This document shows, piece after piece, positions 1-8,800 of a stretch of 64,000 nucleotides of DNA (the stretch's first letter is position 1; every line of letters begins with the position of its first letter). Origin of the DNA: Muribaculaceae bacterium (GTDB lineage: Bacteria > Bacteroidota > Bacteroidia > Bacteroidales > Muribaculaceae); contig JAMPHP010000001.1 of the NCBI GenBank assembly GCA_023663365.1, positions 1,518,803 through 1,582,802 on the forward strand. Direction: 5' to 3'. The notes below the pieces were generated by a model that saw only the letters and a list, made by a program, of their open reading frames with translations, made no database searches and was not told the DNA's origin. The translations under genes were made by a program, and so were the position numbers.

Positions 1-1031
1 TCACCGCCGACACCATCTTCTACGACCGCGGCCGAGGCTTCGGCGAGTGCTTCGGTGCGATGGTGCTCACCGACACGGCACACAGCGTGGAAGTGCTTGG
101 CGACTATGGCTACTACAACGAGCTCACCGACAGCACATTCATCACCGGCCGCGCGCTGCTCAAACAATATGCCGACAGCGACACCCTATGGCTCCACGGA
201 CGCTACATTGAGAGCTTCCGCAGCTTCGACACCACCTTCATAGCCGAGGACACGGCAGCACGCCGCCCGGCATCGACGGTAATCGACACCTCGCACATCG
301 CCGTAGTCTACCCGCGCGTGCGCTTCTATCGCCGCGACATGCAGGGGCTGTGCGACTCAATGCGCTTCACTCAGGCCGACTCTATGCTGCGAATGTATGT
401 CAACCCGGTGGTGTGGAGCGACGACCAGCAGATATTCGGCAAGATAATCGCGCTGCACCTCAACGATTCCACCATCGAAGAAGCCATCCTGCCCGAAAAC
501 GGCTTCGCAGCCCAGCACATCGAGGGCGAGCACTACAACCAAATCAGCGGCAAGGAGATGAAAGCATTCTTCGAGGGCGGCGAGATGCGCCGGCTCGACA
601 TCAGCGGCAACGTCGAGATTATCATGTACCCCGAAGAGTCCGACTCTACCATCAATAAAATAGTAAATGCCCAGAGCAGCTTTCTCACCGCCACTTTCCG
701 AGGGCGCACCACCGAGTATATAAAGCTCTGGCCCGAGACCACAGGAGCGGCCACACCGCTCTTCCTCGCCAAAAAGAGCTCCTATTATCTGCCTAAATTC
801 AAGTGGTTCGACGGTATGCGACCCACCGGCCCGGCCGACGTTTTCATCATCCCGCCGGCCATGGAGGAGCTCATGACAAGCAGCGGCAGAAGCTCGGCAA
901 TCGACAAGAAACCGGCCTCGAGAATTATGCTCCATGAGCGCCCCGACGGCGCCGAGCCACCTCCGGCAGCGGCGGCACAACCCGACTCAACCGACCAACC
1001 AAAATCCGAGATAGCTCCACTCCAACAATAG
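1..1031 (+). CDS. OstA/LptA-like outer-membrane biogenesis protein, 5' end missing
   Basis: Only the 3' part is present; the frame is open from base 3 to the TAG at 1029-1031, about 342 codons. The visible protein starts inside the domain, with TADTIFYDRGRGFGECFG, the repeating beta-strand pattern of OstA/LptA-type LPS transport proteins (turns built on T/D-x-I/L-x-Y). More strands follow, such as ADSMLRMYVNPVVWSDDQQI, and the tail is low-complexity, rich in Pro and Ala. The family is thought to bind or shuttle lipopolysaccharide across the periplasm. The ATG at base 60 is internal and not the real start. Family assignment is good; the exact role is inferred. Confidence 0.72.
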   Translation, partial: TADTIFYDRGRGFGECFGAMVLTDTAHSVEVLGDYGYYNELTDSTFITGRALLKQYADSDTLWLHGRYIESFRSFDTTFIAEDTAARRPASTVIDTSHIAVVYPRVRFYRRDMQGLCDSMRFTQADSMLRMYVNPVVWSDDQQIFGKIIALHLNDSTIEEAILPENGFAAQHIEGEHYNQISGKEMKAFFEGGEMRRLDISGNVEIIMYPEESDSTINKIVNAQSSFLTATFRGRTTEYIKLWPETTGAATPLFLAKKSSYYLPKFKWFDGMRPTGPADVFIIPPAMEELMTSSGRSSAIDKKPASRIMLHERPDGAEPPPAAAAQPDSTDQPKSEIAPLQQ

Positions 1032-1080
1032 CGACACTCTGTTCGTTTAGCCATCAGTGAGCACTAAACCACACCTCATC

Positions 1081-2274
1081 ATGACTGAAACACTGCAACA
1101 TAAACACAACGAGGCGGAAAACTTCGACGACATCCGCCCATACGACGACCATCAATTCCACCAAAAGATTGCCTCGCTCGTCAAGGAGCCCGGCTTCGAG
1201 CACGCCGTGCGCTACGTGATGCCCGATGTCGACTACCCCGAGTTCGTCAAGCGCCTGCTCTCGGTGGAAAGCCAGATGGATTTTCAGCAGAAAATCATGG
1301 GTCCCTTCCTCGAGATGCTCGTATCCAAGACCACGCACGGCCTCTCGCTCAGCGGCGTGGAGAACTATGCCCCCGGCTCGAGCCATGTGTTTATCACCAA
1401 CCACCGCGACATTGTGCTCGACGCCTCGTTCCTCAACCTCTGCTTCATCCGCGAGCATCTTCCCATCACCCAGGTGGCTATCGGCAATAATCTGCTCATC
1501 TTCGATTGGATTACCGACCTGGTGAAGCTCAACCGCAGTTTCATAGTCAAACGCGACACCGGCGTGCGCGAAGCTCTCGATGCCGCCAAGCACCTCTCGG
1601 CATATATCCACCACGTGATTGCCGACATGAACGAATCTGTGTGGATAGCACAGCGCGAAGGCCGAGCCAAGGACTCCAACGACCGCACTCAGGAGAGCGT
1701 GCTCAAGATGCTCTCGCTTGGAGGCAAAGCCGACTGCAAGGCAAACATCCTGGCTCTCAACATCATGCCCGTGGCAATATCCTACGAGTACGACCCCAAC
1801 GACTACCTCAAGGTGCGCGAGTTCCTCCTCAAGCGCCGCGACCCCGACTTCAAGAAAAGCCAGCGCGACGATCTCTTCAGCATGGAGACAGGCCTGCTCA
1901 GCCAGAAAGGCCGCGTGCATTTCCACCTGGGCGAGTGCATAAACGGCGCCCTCGCGGCCGACCCTGCCACCGACCGCGCCGATGTGGTGCACAAGGCTTG
2001 TACGCTGCTCGACCGCTCGATCCACTGCGGCTACCGCATATTCCCCTGCAACTACATCGCCTACGATGAGGTGCACGGCACCACACGCTACCGCGAGTTC
2101 TACACCGACGACGACGTGCGCACCTTCGACGCATACATCGACAGCCAGCTTGCCAAAGTCGACGTGACCGACATCACCGCCGACGAGCGCGCCTTCATGC
2201 GGCAGATGATGCTCACCATGTATGCCAACCCGCTGAAAAACCAACTCGCGGCGCAGAACTGCGAAAATTGCTGA
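1081..2274 (+). CDS. PlsC/PlsB-like phospholipid acyltransferase
   Basis: A 397-aa protein of the glycerol-phosphate acyltransferase superfamily, which transfers acyl chains to glycerol-phosphate or lysophosphatidate at the inner membrane. Visible motifs are TNHRDIVLDAS (acyl-transfer histidine block) and WIAQREGRAKDSND, matching the phosphate-binding EGxxxxx block of PlsB-type enzymes. The histidine block reads H-x5-D rather than the usual H-x4-D, so the aspartate assignment is uncertain. A GTG at 1057 could add eight residues (STKPHLI); I prefer the ATG at 1081. There is no clear signal peptide. It lies 4 bp before the metallophosphoesterase gene and is probably in one operon with it. Confidence 0.78.
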   Translation: MTETLQHKHNEAENFDDIRPYDDHQFHQKIASLVKEPGFEHAVRYVMPDVDYPEFVKRLLSVESQMDFQQKIMGPFLEMLVSKTTHGLSLSGVENYAPGSSHVFITNHRDIVLDASFLNLCFIREHLPITQVAIGNNLLIFDWITDLVKLNRSFIVKRDTGVREALDAAKHLSAYIHHVIADMNESVWIAQREGRAKDSNDRTQESVLKMLSLGGKADCKANILALNIMPVAISYEYDPNDYLKVREFLLKRRDPDFKKSQRDDLFSMETGLLSQKGRVHFHLGECINGALAADPATDRADVVHKACTLLDRSIHCGYRIFPCNYIAYDEVHGTTRYREFYTDDDVRTFDAYIDSQLAKVDVTDITADERAFMRQMMLTMYANPLKNQLAAQNCENC

Positions 2275-2278
2275 TCTG

Positions 2279-3472
2279 ATGCGACTTCCTCTCCTGCTCA
2301 TCCTGCCCGTACTTCTGCTCGACATCCTCGTCGATGCCTACATCTGCCGTGCCGTGTGGAAGCGATGCAAGCGCGGTGCCTCCTTCTGGCGCCCTGTGGC
2401 TCTGTGGAGCTCGGTGCTGCTCAACCTGCTGCTTGTGGCAGCCATCGTGTGGCCCAAGAAAAGCGCCGGCGACAGCGAGCTCGTTGGGCTCATGTGGCTG
2501 CTCTACGCCTACTTCAGCATCTACATCCCGAAGTATTTCTTCGTCTTGGTCGACCTGCTCGGCTGCATACCACGCTTGTGGCACCGCAAGCGCTCCAAGG
2601 TCGTGAGTCGCGGCGCCATTGCGGTGGCACTCACCGTATTCGGCCTCATGTGGTGGGGTGCCCTCATCAACCGCTACCGCATAGATGTGCGCGAAGTCGA
2701 CGTGACCGACCCCTCGCTTCCTGCAGCATTCGACGGCTTCACGATAGCTCAGATTTCCGACCTCCACGTAGGCAGCTACGGTGCCGATACCGCCTTCGTG
2801 GCCAAGGTGGTGAAGCGCGTCAACGAGCTTCACCCCGACATGATAGTGTTCACCGGCGATATTGTGAATCGCCGCAGCGACGAGCTCAAGCCCTTCACCG
2901 GCACCCTCAGCCGCCTCGAAGCACCCATGGGTGTATACTCCATCCTTGGCAACCACGACTACGGCGACTATTACCAATGGCCAGACTCCGCAGCGAAAAG
3001 CGCCAACATGCGCCTGCTGCGCACCTTGCAGAAAGACATGGGCTGGCACCTGCTCGACAACGACTATGCAGTGCTCCGGGCCGGCTCCGACTCACTCGTA
3101 GTCCTGGGCGTAGAGAATATCGGCGACCCGCCATTCCCCACCTACGGCGACCTCGATGCCGCATATCCGCACGACCTCGCCGACCCCGCCTTCAAAATAC
3201 TGCTTAGCCACAACCCCGCGCACTGGGTCGACGACATCGCCGGCAGCCCCGACAAAAACATAGCACTCACCCTCTCGGGGCACACTCACGCCATGCAGAT
3301 TGAGTTCTTCGGCATATCGCCGGCAACGTTCCGCTATCCTACATGGGGCGGCATGTACACCGACCCCGATGGTGCGCACCGCCTCTACGTGAACATAGGC
3401 ATAGGCGAAGTAGGCATACCGGCACGCATAGGCGCAACCCCGGAAATAACTCTCCTTACACTCCGAAAGTGA
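2279..3472 (+). CDS. membrane-anchored calcineurin-type metallophosphoesterase
   Basis: A 397-aa protein with an N-terminal membrane region (LLLILPVLLLDILVDAYI, then segments near residues 45-60, 75-95 and 115-130) followed by a metallophosphoesterase domain. The metal-binding motifs appear in order: AQISDLHVG (DxH), VFTGDIVNRRSDE (GD), SILGNHDYGDY (GNHD), LLSHNP and LSGHTHAMQ (GHTH). It resembles the YkuE group, whose members cleave phosphoesters such as those of lipid intermediates; the substrate here is unknown. It starts 4 bp after the acyltransferase, so a role in lipid metabolism is plausible. Its stop overlaps the GTG of the following transposase. Confidence 0.85.
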   Translation: MRLPLLLILPVLLLDILVDAYICRAVWKRCKRGASFWRPVALWSSVLLNLLLVAAIVWPKKSAGDSELVGLMWLLYAYFSIYIPKYFFVLVDLLGCIPRLWHRKRSKVVSRGAIAVALTVFGLMWWGALINRYRIDVREVDVTDPSLPAAFDGFTIAQISDLHVGSYGADTAFVAKVVKRVNELHPDMIVFTGDIVNRRSDELKPFTGTLSRLEAPMGVYSILGNHDYGDYYQWPDSAAKSANMRLLRTLQKDMGWHLLDNDYAVLRAGSDSLVVLGVENIGDPPFPTYGDLDAAYPHDLADPAFKILLSHNPAHWVDDIAGSPDKNIALTLSGHTHAMQIEFFGISPATFRYPTWGGMYTDPDGAHRLYVNIGIGEVGIPARIGATPEITLLTLRK

Positions 3473-3915
3473 GCACCGCGCAATCATTACACCATATCGT
3501 GATAAGCACCTATTGCCGCAGGCCCACCCTCCCGGAGAGCGTCTGTGTGGAGATGTATAAAGTCATTTCATCCTTAGTCGAGCGCTGCAACGCCAAATTA
3601 CTAAGGATAAACGGCATCGAGAACCACATACACATTCTCGTAGACTTCGGCCCGAAAACCTGCCGGCAGGATCTTCTCAAAACCATCAAGCAAAACAGCT
3701 CTCTATGGGCTCGACACAGCGGCAAGTTCCCTCTATGGGAAGGTTGGGGGCGCGAGTATTATTGCTTCTCTGTGTCATCCGACCGTAAATCAAGTGTCTG
3801 CGCATATATTGAGAACCAAAAAGAGCATCATAAGAAAACTTCATTCGAGAACGAAATGAAGCGCTTCGTGGCACACGCCGGCATGGAGTGGAATGAAAAT
3901 CTTCCCTATGATTAA
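3469..3915 (+). CDS. REP-associated tyrosine transposase (Y1/IS200-like, RAYT)
   Basis: A 148-aa single-domain Y1 HUH nuclease. Motifs: HHIVISTYCRRPTLPES at the N-terminus, the HUH metal site ENHIHILVDF (HxH), and the catalytic tyrosine region SVCAYIENQKEHHKKTSF. The length fits TnpA_REP. I start at the GTG at 3469, which overlaps the upstream stop as GTGA; a longer upstream frame only shadows the phosphoesterase gene. There is no partner gene and no IS ends as in true IS200, while inverted palindromic elements lie directly downstream. This fits a domesticated RAYT that processes REP sequences as single-stranded DNA. Confidence 0.85.
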   Translation: MSTAQSLHHIVISTYCRRPTLPESVCVEMYKVISSLVERCNAKLLRINGIENHIHILVDFGPKTCRQDLLKTIKQNSSLWARHSGKFPLWEGWGREYYCFSVSSDRKSSVCAYIENQKEHHKKTSFENEMKRFVAHAGMEWNENLPYD

Positions 3916-3957
3916 AAAACTATCAATGGGCGTGATTAAAAAGCTATCAATGGGCGC
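3910..3957 (+). repeat. two tandem copies of a 24-bp unit after the RAYT gene
   Basis: The unit GATTAAAAAACTATCAATGG plus four bases occurs at 3910-3933 and again at 3934-3957 with one internal change (A to G) and a different last base. The first copy contains the TAA stop of the transposase gene. It may be a boundary of the palindromic element region that follows. Confidence 0.8.
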
Positions 3958-3990
3958 TCTCCAAGCAGCCAATGCCGGCGTGGCGCATGG

Positions 3991-4180
3991 TGCCGCGAAG
4001 CGGCTTTTTCTCGGTAGCCCCACACTGCTGTGTGGGGGAATGTCGCGCCAAAGTCCCGAATGTCCCGAAGGGACTGTTGGAAGTGCTTCGGAGATTCAGT
4101 CTCTTCGAGACATCATCTCAATGCCCGTATTTACCCCACACAAAAGTGTGGGGCTAACAAGATATAGCCGCTTCGCGGCA
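3991..4180. repeat. inverted pair of palindromic (REP/BIME-like) elements
   Basis: Two copies of a roughly 50-bp element face each other: about 3991-4041 and, inverted, about 4128-4180. Each has an outer palindromic core (GCCGCGAAGCGGC in copy one, its complement GCCGCTTCGCGGC in copy two) and an inner hairpin (CCCCACAC, short loop, GTGTGGGG). Two further hairpins lie between them: GTCCC-GAA-GGGAC at 4062-4074 and GTCTC-TTC-GAGAC at about 4099-4111. This is the architecture of a bacterial interspersed mosaic element beside its RAYT. The second copy ends 14 bp before the next start codon, so it may also shape that mRNA leader. Confidence 0.8.
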
Positions 4181-4194
4181 TTCGTTAGTTTATC

Positions 4195-4620
4195 ATGAAG
4201 AGTAGAGCCATTATTTGTATGGGTGCCAATGGGGCCGATGCGGAGGTGCAGATAGCGCGTGCCCTTGATGTCGTGCAAAATTTGGGTGAGATTGCCGTCG
4301 CCACCCCACCCTACCGCTCTGAGGCGGAGTTTGCCCGCGATGCAGCTCCTTACCTCAATCAGATAGTCATACTCGACAGCGTGCTCGCTCTCGACAGCGT
4401 GCAATCGCTCACAAAAGACTATCAGACACGGTGCCGTGCCGAGGCCGACATCGCGCCTCTGGTTGCTATCGACATCGACATCGTGGCGTGGAACGGCACT
4501 GTACTCCGCCCCGCCGACATGGCCTCGCGCTATTTCCGCAAAGGGTGGGCAATGCTACATCACGGGGCGCAGGAATTCGGAGAATTGCTTCCTGATACTC
4601 TCCTTGCCGAATTTAGCTGA
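4195..4620 (+). CDS. HPPK-like protein (6-hydroxymethyl-7,8-dihydropterin pyrophosphokinase family)
   Basis: A 141-aa protein with the layout of HPPK, the folate-pathway enzyme that pyrophosphorylates 6-hydroxymethyl-dihydropterin. The start ICMGANGADAEVQIARAL parallels the usual SLGSNxGDxxxxLxxAL. PYLNQIVILDS matches the NxVxxxxT/S block, and VAIDIDIVAWNGTVLRP matches the DLDIL...xxLxxP block. The arginine-rich stretch normally just before that block is missing (APLVAIDID), so catalytic competence is uncertain. Its last 66 bases overlap the convergent glycosyltransferase gene. Confidence 0.6.
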   Translation: MKSRAIICMGANGADAEVQIARALDVVQNLGEIAVATPPYRSEAEFARDAAPYLNQIVILDSVLALDSVQSLTKDYQTRCRAEADIAPLVAIDIDIVAWNGTVLRPADMASRYFRKGWAMLHHGAQEFGELLPDTLLAEFS

Positions 4621-5724
4621 CACCATGCGTCGTGCCCGCTCACCTATGCGCTCCCTTTGAGCCGGGTCGGCAAGAAGATTGGCCACCGTCTGAGCCCATG
4701 CATCGGGGTCGGGAGTCAATACCACAAGCGCTTCCTCAAGTTCTTCTATGCCTTCCAGCCCCTTAGGTGTGGTGACCACACAGCAGCCATAAGCCATCGC
4801 CTCCAGAATTTTGTTCTGTATGCCTGAGCCTGAAAGCATCGGAGCCACCACCAGTGCCGCATTATGATAGTAAGGCCTCACCGATGGCACAAATCCGCTC
4901 ACTTCGACACCGGCAAGGTCGGCGAGGAGCTTGACATCTTCGACGGGAGAAGCACCGACGATGGTGAAACGACAATCGGGATCTCGCTCCCGCAACTTCG
5001 GCATCACTTTCCGGGCAAAGAAATCCACGGCTGTGATATTGGGCGCATAATCCATTTTACCTACAAAGACAAGCCCTTGCCGATTCTTGTGAGGAGGCAG
5101 CCCGGATTCTTCCGCGGGCAATACTACCATATTTCCGAGCAGACATTTATTGCCACCCGGCAGATATGAGCGGTCGGCTTCCGAAATATATGCCACGCTG
5201 TCGAATGTCTGTGCGCACAGGCTCTCATATCGCTCCATCCGCCTGGCATCGGCTCTGTAGAACAATCGCTTCAGCGCAGAGGCCGATGTCTCGCCAAGGG
5301 TATTGTAGTTCATTGTAAGAGAGTCAGTCATATCAAGGACTTTCTTCTTGAAGCAGCCTGCGTACTGAGCCATTACAGGCGACGCGCAGAACACGAAATC
5401 GTAGCTCCCGGCCCGGGATTCGACAAACCGACGCAGGTGCCTGTCGTTAAAATGATTGACGGCCTCGGGCTTGCGGTTGAAAAGAGTGAGCATGGCACGG
5501 AGATAGCGCGTGAGAGGCGCTGCGAAAAAGACGTGCTCCTCTCCAATCCTGGGTTCGTAGTCCTTAATCGGCTGAGAGCGCTTGTCGTGGCTTATATATG
5601 CCACATCTACATCACAGATATCCGCCAGCAGGCAAAGGCTCTGTGCAATCCGGATCCTGTCGCCGCCAATCTTGGGGAATGGCGGTATATGCGAGAGAAA
5701 CAAAGCTTTCTTCTTCATCAGCAT
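4555..5724 (-). CDS. GT4-type glycosyltransferase
   Basis: A 389-aa glycosyltransferase with a GT-B fold. The N-terminal half opens with FLSHIPPFPKIGGDRIRI, a nucleotide-sugar transferase start with a glycine-rich turn. The C-terminal half contains GLVFVGKMDYAPNITAV and GSGIQNKILEAMAYGCCVV, the latter carrying the K/E residues that bind the sugar nucleotide in GT4 enzymes. No signal peptide or membrane segment is evident. Such enzymes build surface polysaccharides or glycolipids; donor and acceptor cannot be read from sequence. ATGs at 5724 and 5718 are both possible starts. It converges on and overlaps the HPPK-like gene by 66 bp. Confidence 0.85.
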   Translation of the reverse strand: MLMKKKALFLSHIPPFPKIGGDRIRIAQSLCLLADICDVDVAYISHDKRSQPIKDYEPRIGEEHVFFAAPLTRYLRAMLTLFNRKPEAVNHFNDRHLRRFVESRAGSYDFVFCASPVMAQYAGCFKKKVLDMTDSLTMNYNTLGETSASALKRLFYRADARRMERYESLCAQTFDSVAYISEADRSYLPGGNKCLLGNMVVLPAEESGLPPHKNRQGLVFVGKMDYAPNITAVDFFARKVMPKLRERDPDCRFTIVGASPVEDVKLLADLAGVEVSGFVPSVRPYYHNAALVVAPMLSGSGIQNKILEAMAYGCCVVTTPKGLEGIEELEEALVVLTPDPDAWAQTVANLLADPAQRERIGERARRMVSAKFGKESIRKQFSEFLRPVM

Positions 5725-5769
5725 CTCAAATTAGCAATAGTTCACGGCAAAGATATGCAAAAATTTTCG

Positions 5770-5777
5770 TAACTTTG
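5770..5777 (+). promoter_or_regulatory. promoter -7 element of dnaE (TAACTTTG)
   Basis: TAACTTTG matches the Bacteroidetes TAnnTTTG element and lies 59 bp before the chosen dnaE start. No clear TTTG is found 20 bp upstream. Confidence 0.6.
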
Positions 5778-5836
5778 GGCTGCATTTGGCGCAAAAAAGC
5801 GCCGTGCATAAATATCTCTCTGAAAACTACAGCTCT

Positions 5837-8800
5837 ATGTCGCAATTCGTACATCTGCACGTACACACCTCATATTCCTTGCTCGACGGTCTGTCGTCGG
5901 TGTCCGGCCTGATAAAGAAGGCCGTGGCCGACGGTATGCCCGCACTGGCTATGACCGACCATGGCAACATGTTCGGCATCAAGGCTTTCTTCAACGATGT
6001 GAAGAAGCACAACAAGAAGGTCAAGGAGGCCGTCGGCAAAGCTAAGGACGAGCTTGCCAAGGCCGAGGAGAGTGGCGATGCCGAAGCTGTGGCGGCCGCC
6101 CGCGAGGCGCTCGAAAGTGCCAAGCGAAAGCATCTTAAGCCCATCATCGGTTGCGAGATGTATGTGGCTCAGAACGACCTCCACGAGAAAATCGACAAGA
6201 AAGACCGCGGCCGGCATCTGGTGGTGCTCGCCAAAAACGAGCGCGGCTACAAGAACCTCATCAAACTCGTGTCGCAGGCCTGGACCGAAGGTTTCTACTC
6301 GCACCCCCGCACCGACAAGAAAGAGCTTGCCGCACACCGCGAAGGCCTGATAATCAGCTCGGCGTGCCTCGGCGGCGAAATTCCCAGGCTGCTCAGCGCC
6401 GGCGACTACGAAGGTGCCGACCGTGCCGTGGCTTGGTGGAAAGAGACTTTTGGCGACGACTACTACATCGAGCTCCAGCGCCACAAAGCCACCAAGCCGC
6501 GCGCCAACCATGAGACCTACCAGAAGCAGAAAGCCATCGAAGGGCAGCTCCTCGAGCTTGCCGCCAAGCACGGCGTGAAAGTGATAGCCACCAACGACGT
6601 CCACTTTATCGACGAAAGCGATGCCGAAGCGCACGACCGCCTTATCTGCCTGGCCACGAACCACTACGTCAACGACGAAAACCGTATGCTCTACTCCAAG
6701 CAGGAGTGGTTCAAGACCACTGCCGAGATGGAGCAGGTATTCGCTGACATGCCCGAAGTGCTCGCAAACACTCTCGAGATTGCCGACAAGGTCGAGGAAT
6801 ACGACATCGACCACGCGCCCATTATGCCCTTCTTCGCCATCCCCGAGGAGTTCGGTACCGAAGAGGAGTACCGCAGCCGCATCACCGAGCAGGAGCTCTT
6901 CGACGAGTTCACACGCGACGAAAACGGCAATGTGGTGATGAGCGAGGCCGAGGCGCACAAGAAAATCGACCGCCTCGGTGGCTACGAGAAGCTGTACCGA
7001 ATAAAATTCGAGGCCGACTACCTCCGCAAAATCACCTACGAAGGAGCTGCCGAGCGCTACGCCACGCCTCTCGACAAGGAAATCGACGACCGCATCCGCT
7101 TCGAGCTGCACATCATGAAGACCATGGGCTTCCCGGGCTACTTCCTCATCGTGCAGGACTTTATCCGCGAGGGCCGCAAGCTCGGCGTGAGCATAGGCCC
7201 CGGCCGTGGCTCCGCCGCAGGCTCGGTGGTGGCATACTGCCTGGGCATCACGCAGATCGATCCGCTCAAGTACGACCTCCTCTTCGAGCGCTTCCTCAAC
7301 CCCGACCGTATCTCGCTCCCCGATATCGACGTCGACTTCGACGACGATGGCCGCGAGACCGTGCTCAACTACGTGACCGAGCGCTACGGTGCCGCCAATG
7401 TGGCGCACATCATCACCTACGGCACCATGGCCTGCAAGTCGGCCATCAAGGATGTGGCGCGAGTGATGAACTACCCCGTGGCTACATCGAACACCCTCAC
7501 CAAGCTCGTGCCAAGGCACATGCCGGCCGACCCCTCGAACCCCGACAAGGAGCTCAAGGAGACCGTGGCAAACTGCATCAAGTACGTGCCCGAGTTCAAG
7601 GTGGAGATGGACCGCGACCCCGGTGTGACAGAAATCATGAACTTCGCCGACAAGCTCGAGGGCACAATCCGAAACGTGGGTGTGCACGCTTGCGGTGTGA
7701 TTATATGCCGCGACGACGTCACCGACTGGGTGCCCGTGAGCACCGCCGCCGACAAGAACGGCGACCGCATCCTCGTCACACAGTACGAAGGCCGCGTAAT
7801 CGAAGATACGGGCCTGATAAAGATGGACTTCCTCGGGCTCAAGACCTTATCCATCATCAAAGATGCCGTGCAGAACATCAAGCGCTCACGCGGCATCGAC
7901 GTGGACATGGACCGCATACCCATCGACGACCCCAAGACCTACGAGCTCTACAGCCGCGGAAGTACCGTGGGCACGTTCCAGTTCGAGTCGCCCGGCATGC
8001 AGCGCTATCTGCGCGAGCTGCAGCCCAGTGTGTTCGAGGATCTCATAGCCATGAATGCCCTCTACCGCCCCGGGCCTATGGAAAAAATCCCCGACTTCAT
8101 CGCCCGCAAGCATGGCCGCGAGCCCATCGTCTACGACATCCCAGAGATGGAGGTCTACCTCAAGGACACCTACGGCATCACCGTGTACCAGGAGCAGGTG
8201 ATGCTTCTGTCGCGCCAGCTTGCCAACTTCACCCGAGGCGAGAGCGACACTCTGCGAAAGGCCATGGGTAAGAAGCTCATCGAGAAGATGAACGAGCTCA
8301 AGGGCAAGTTCCTCACCGGCGGCCAGGCCAACGGCCACAAGAAGGAAGTGCTCGAGAAGATATGGGGCGAGTGGGAAAAGTTCGCCTCCTATGCCTTCAA
8401 CAAGAGCCACGCCACTTGCTACAGCTGGGTTGCCTTCCAGACAGGCTACCTTAAGGCCAACTACCCCGCCGAATTTATGGCTGCGGTACTGAGCCGAAAC
8501 CTCAACGACATCACCAAGCTCTCGTTCTACATGGACGAGTGCAAGGCTATGGGCCTCGAAGTGAAAGGGCCCGACATCAACGAGTCGTTCTCGACATTCT
8601 CAGTGAGCTCGCCCGGCGTGATCCGCTTCGGCCTCTCGGCCATCAAGGGCATAGGCGCCGACGTGGTGCGCAATATAGTGGACGAGCGCGAGAAAGGCGG
8701 CAAGTTCAAAGACATCTACGACTTCGTGGAGCGTGTGCCTTCGTCGTCGATCAACCGCCGCGTGTTCGACAACCTTGTGCTTGCCGGAGCCTTCGACTGC

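Noticed and set aside
5870..7687. Long open frame (605 codons) antisense to dnaE, and similar antisense frames opposite groEL, fumarase, transketolase and susC
   Set aside because: They mirror the codon bias of the GC-rich sense genes, show low-complexity Val/His/Leu/Gly composition, and contain no recognisable domain.
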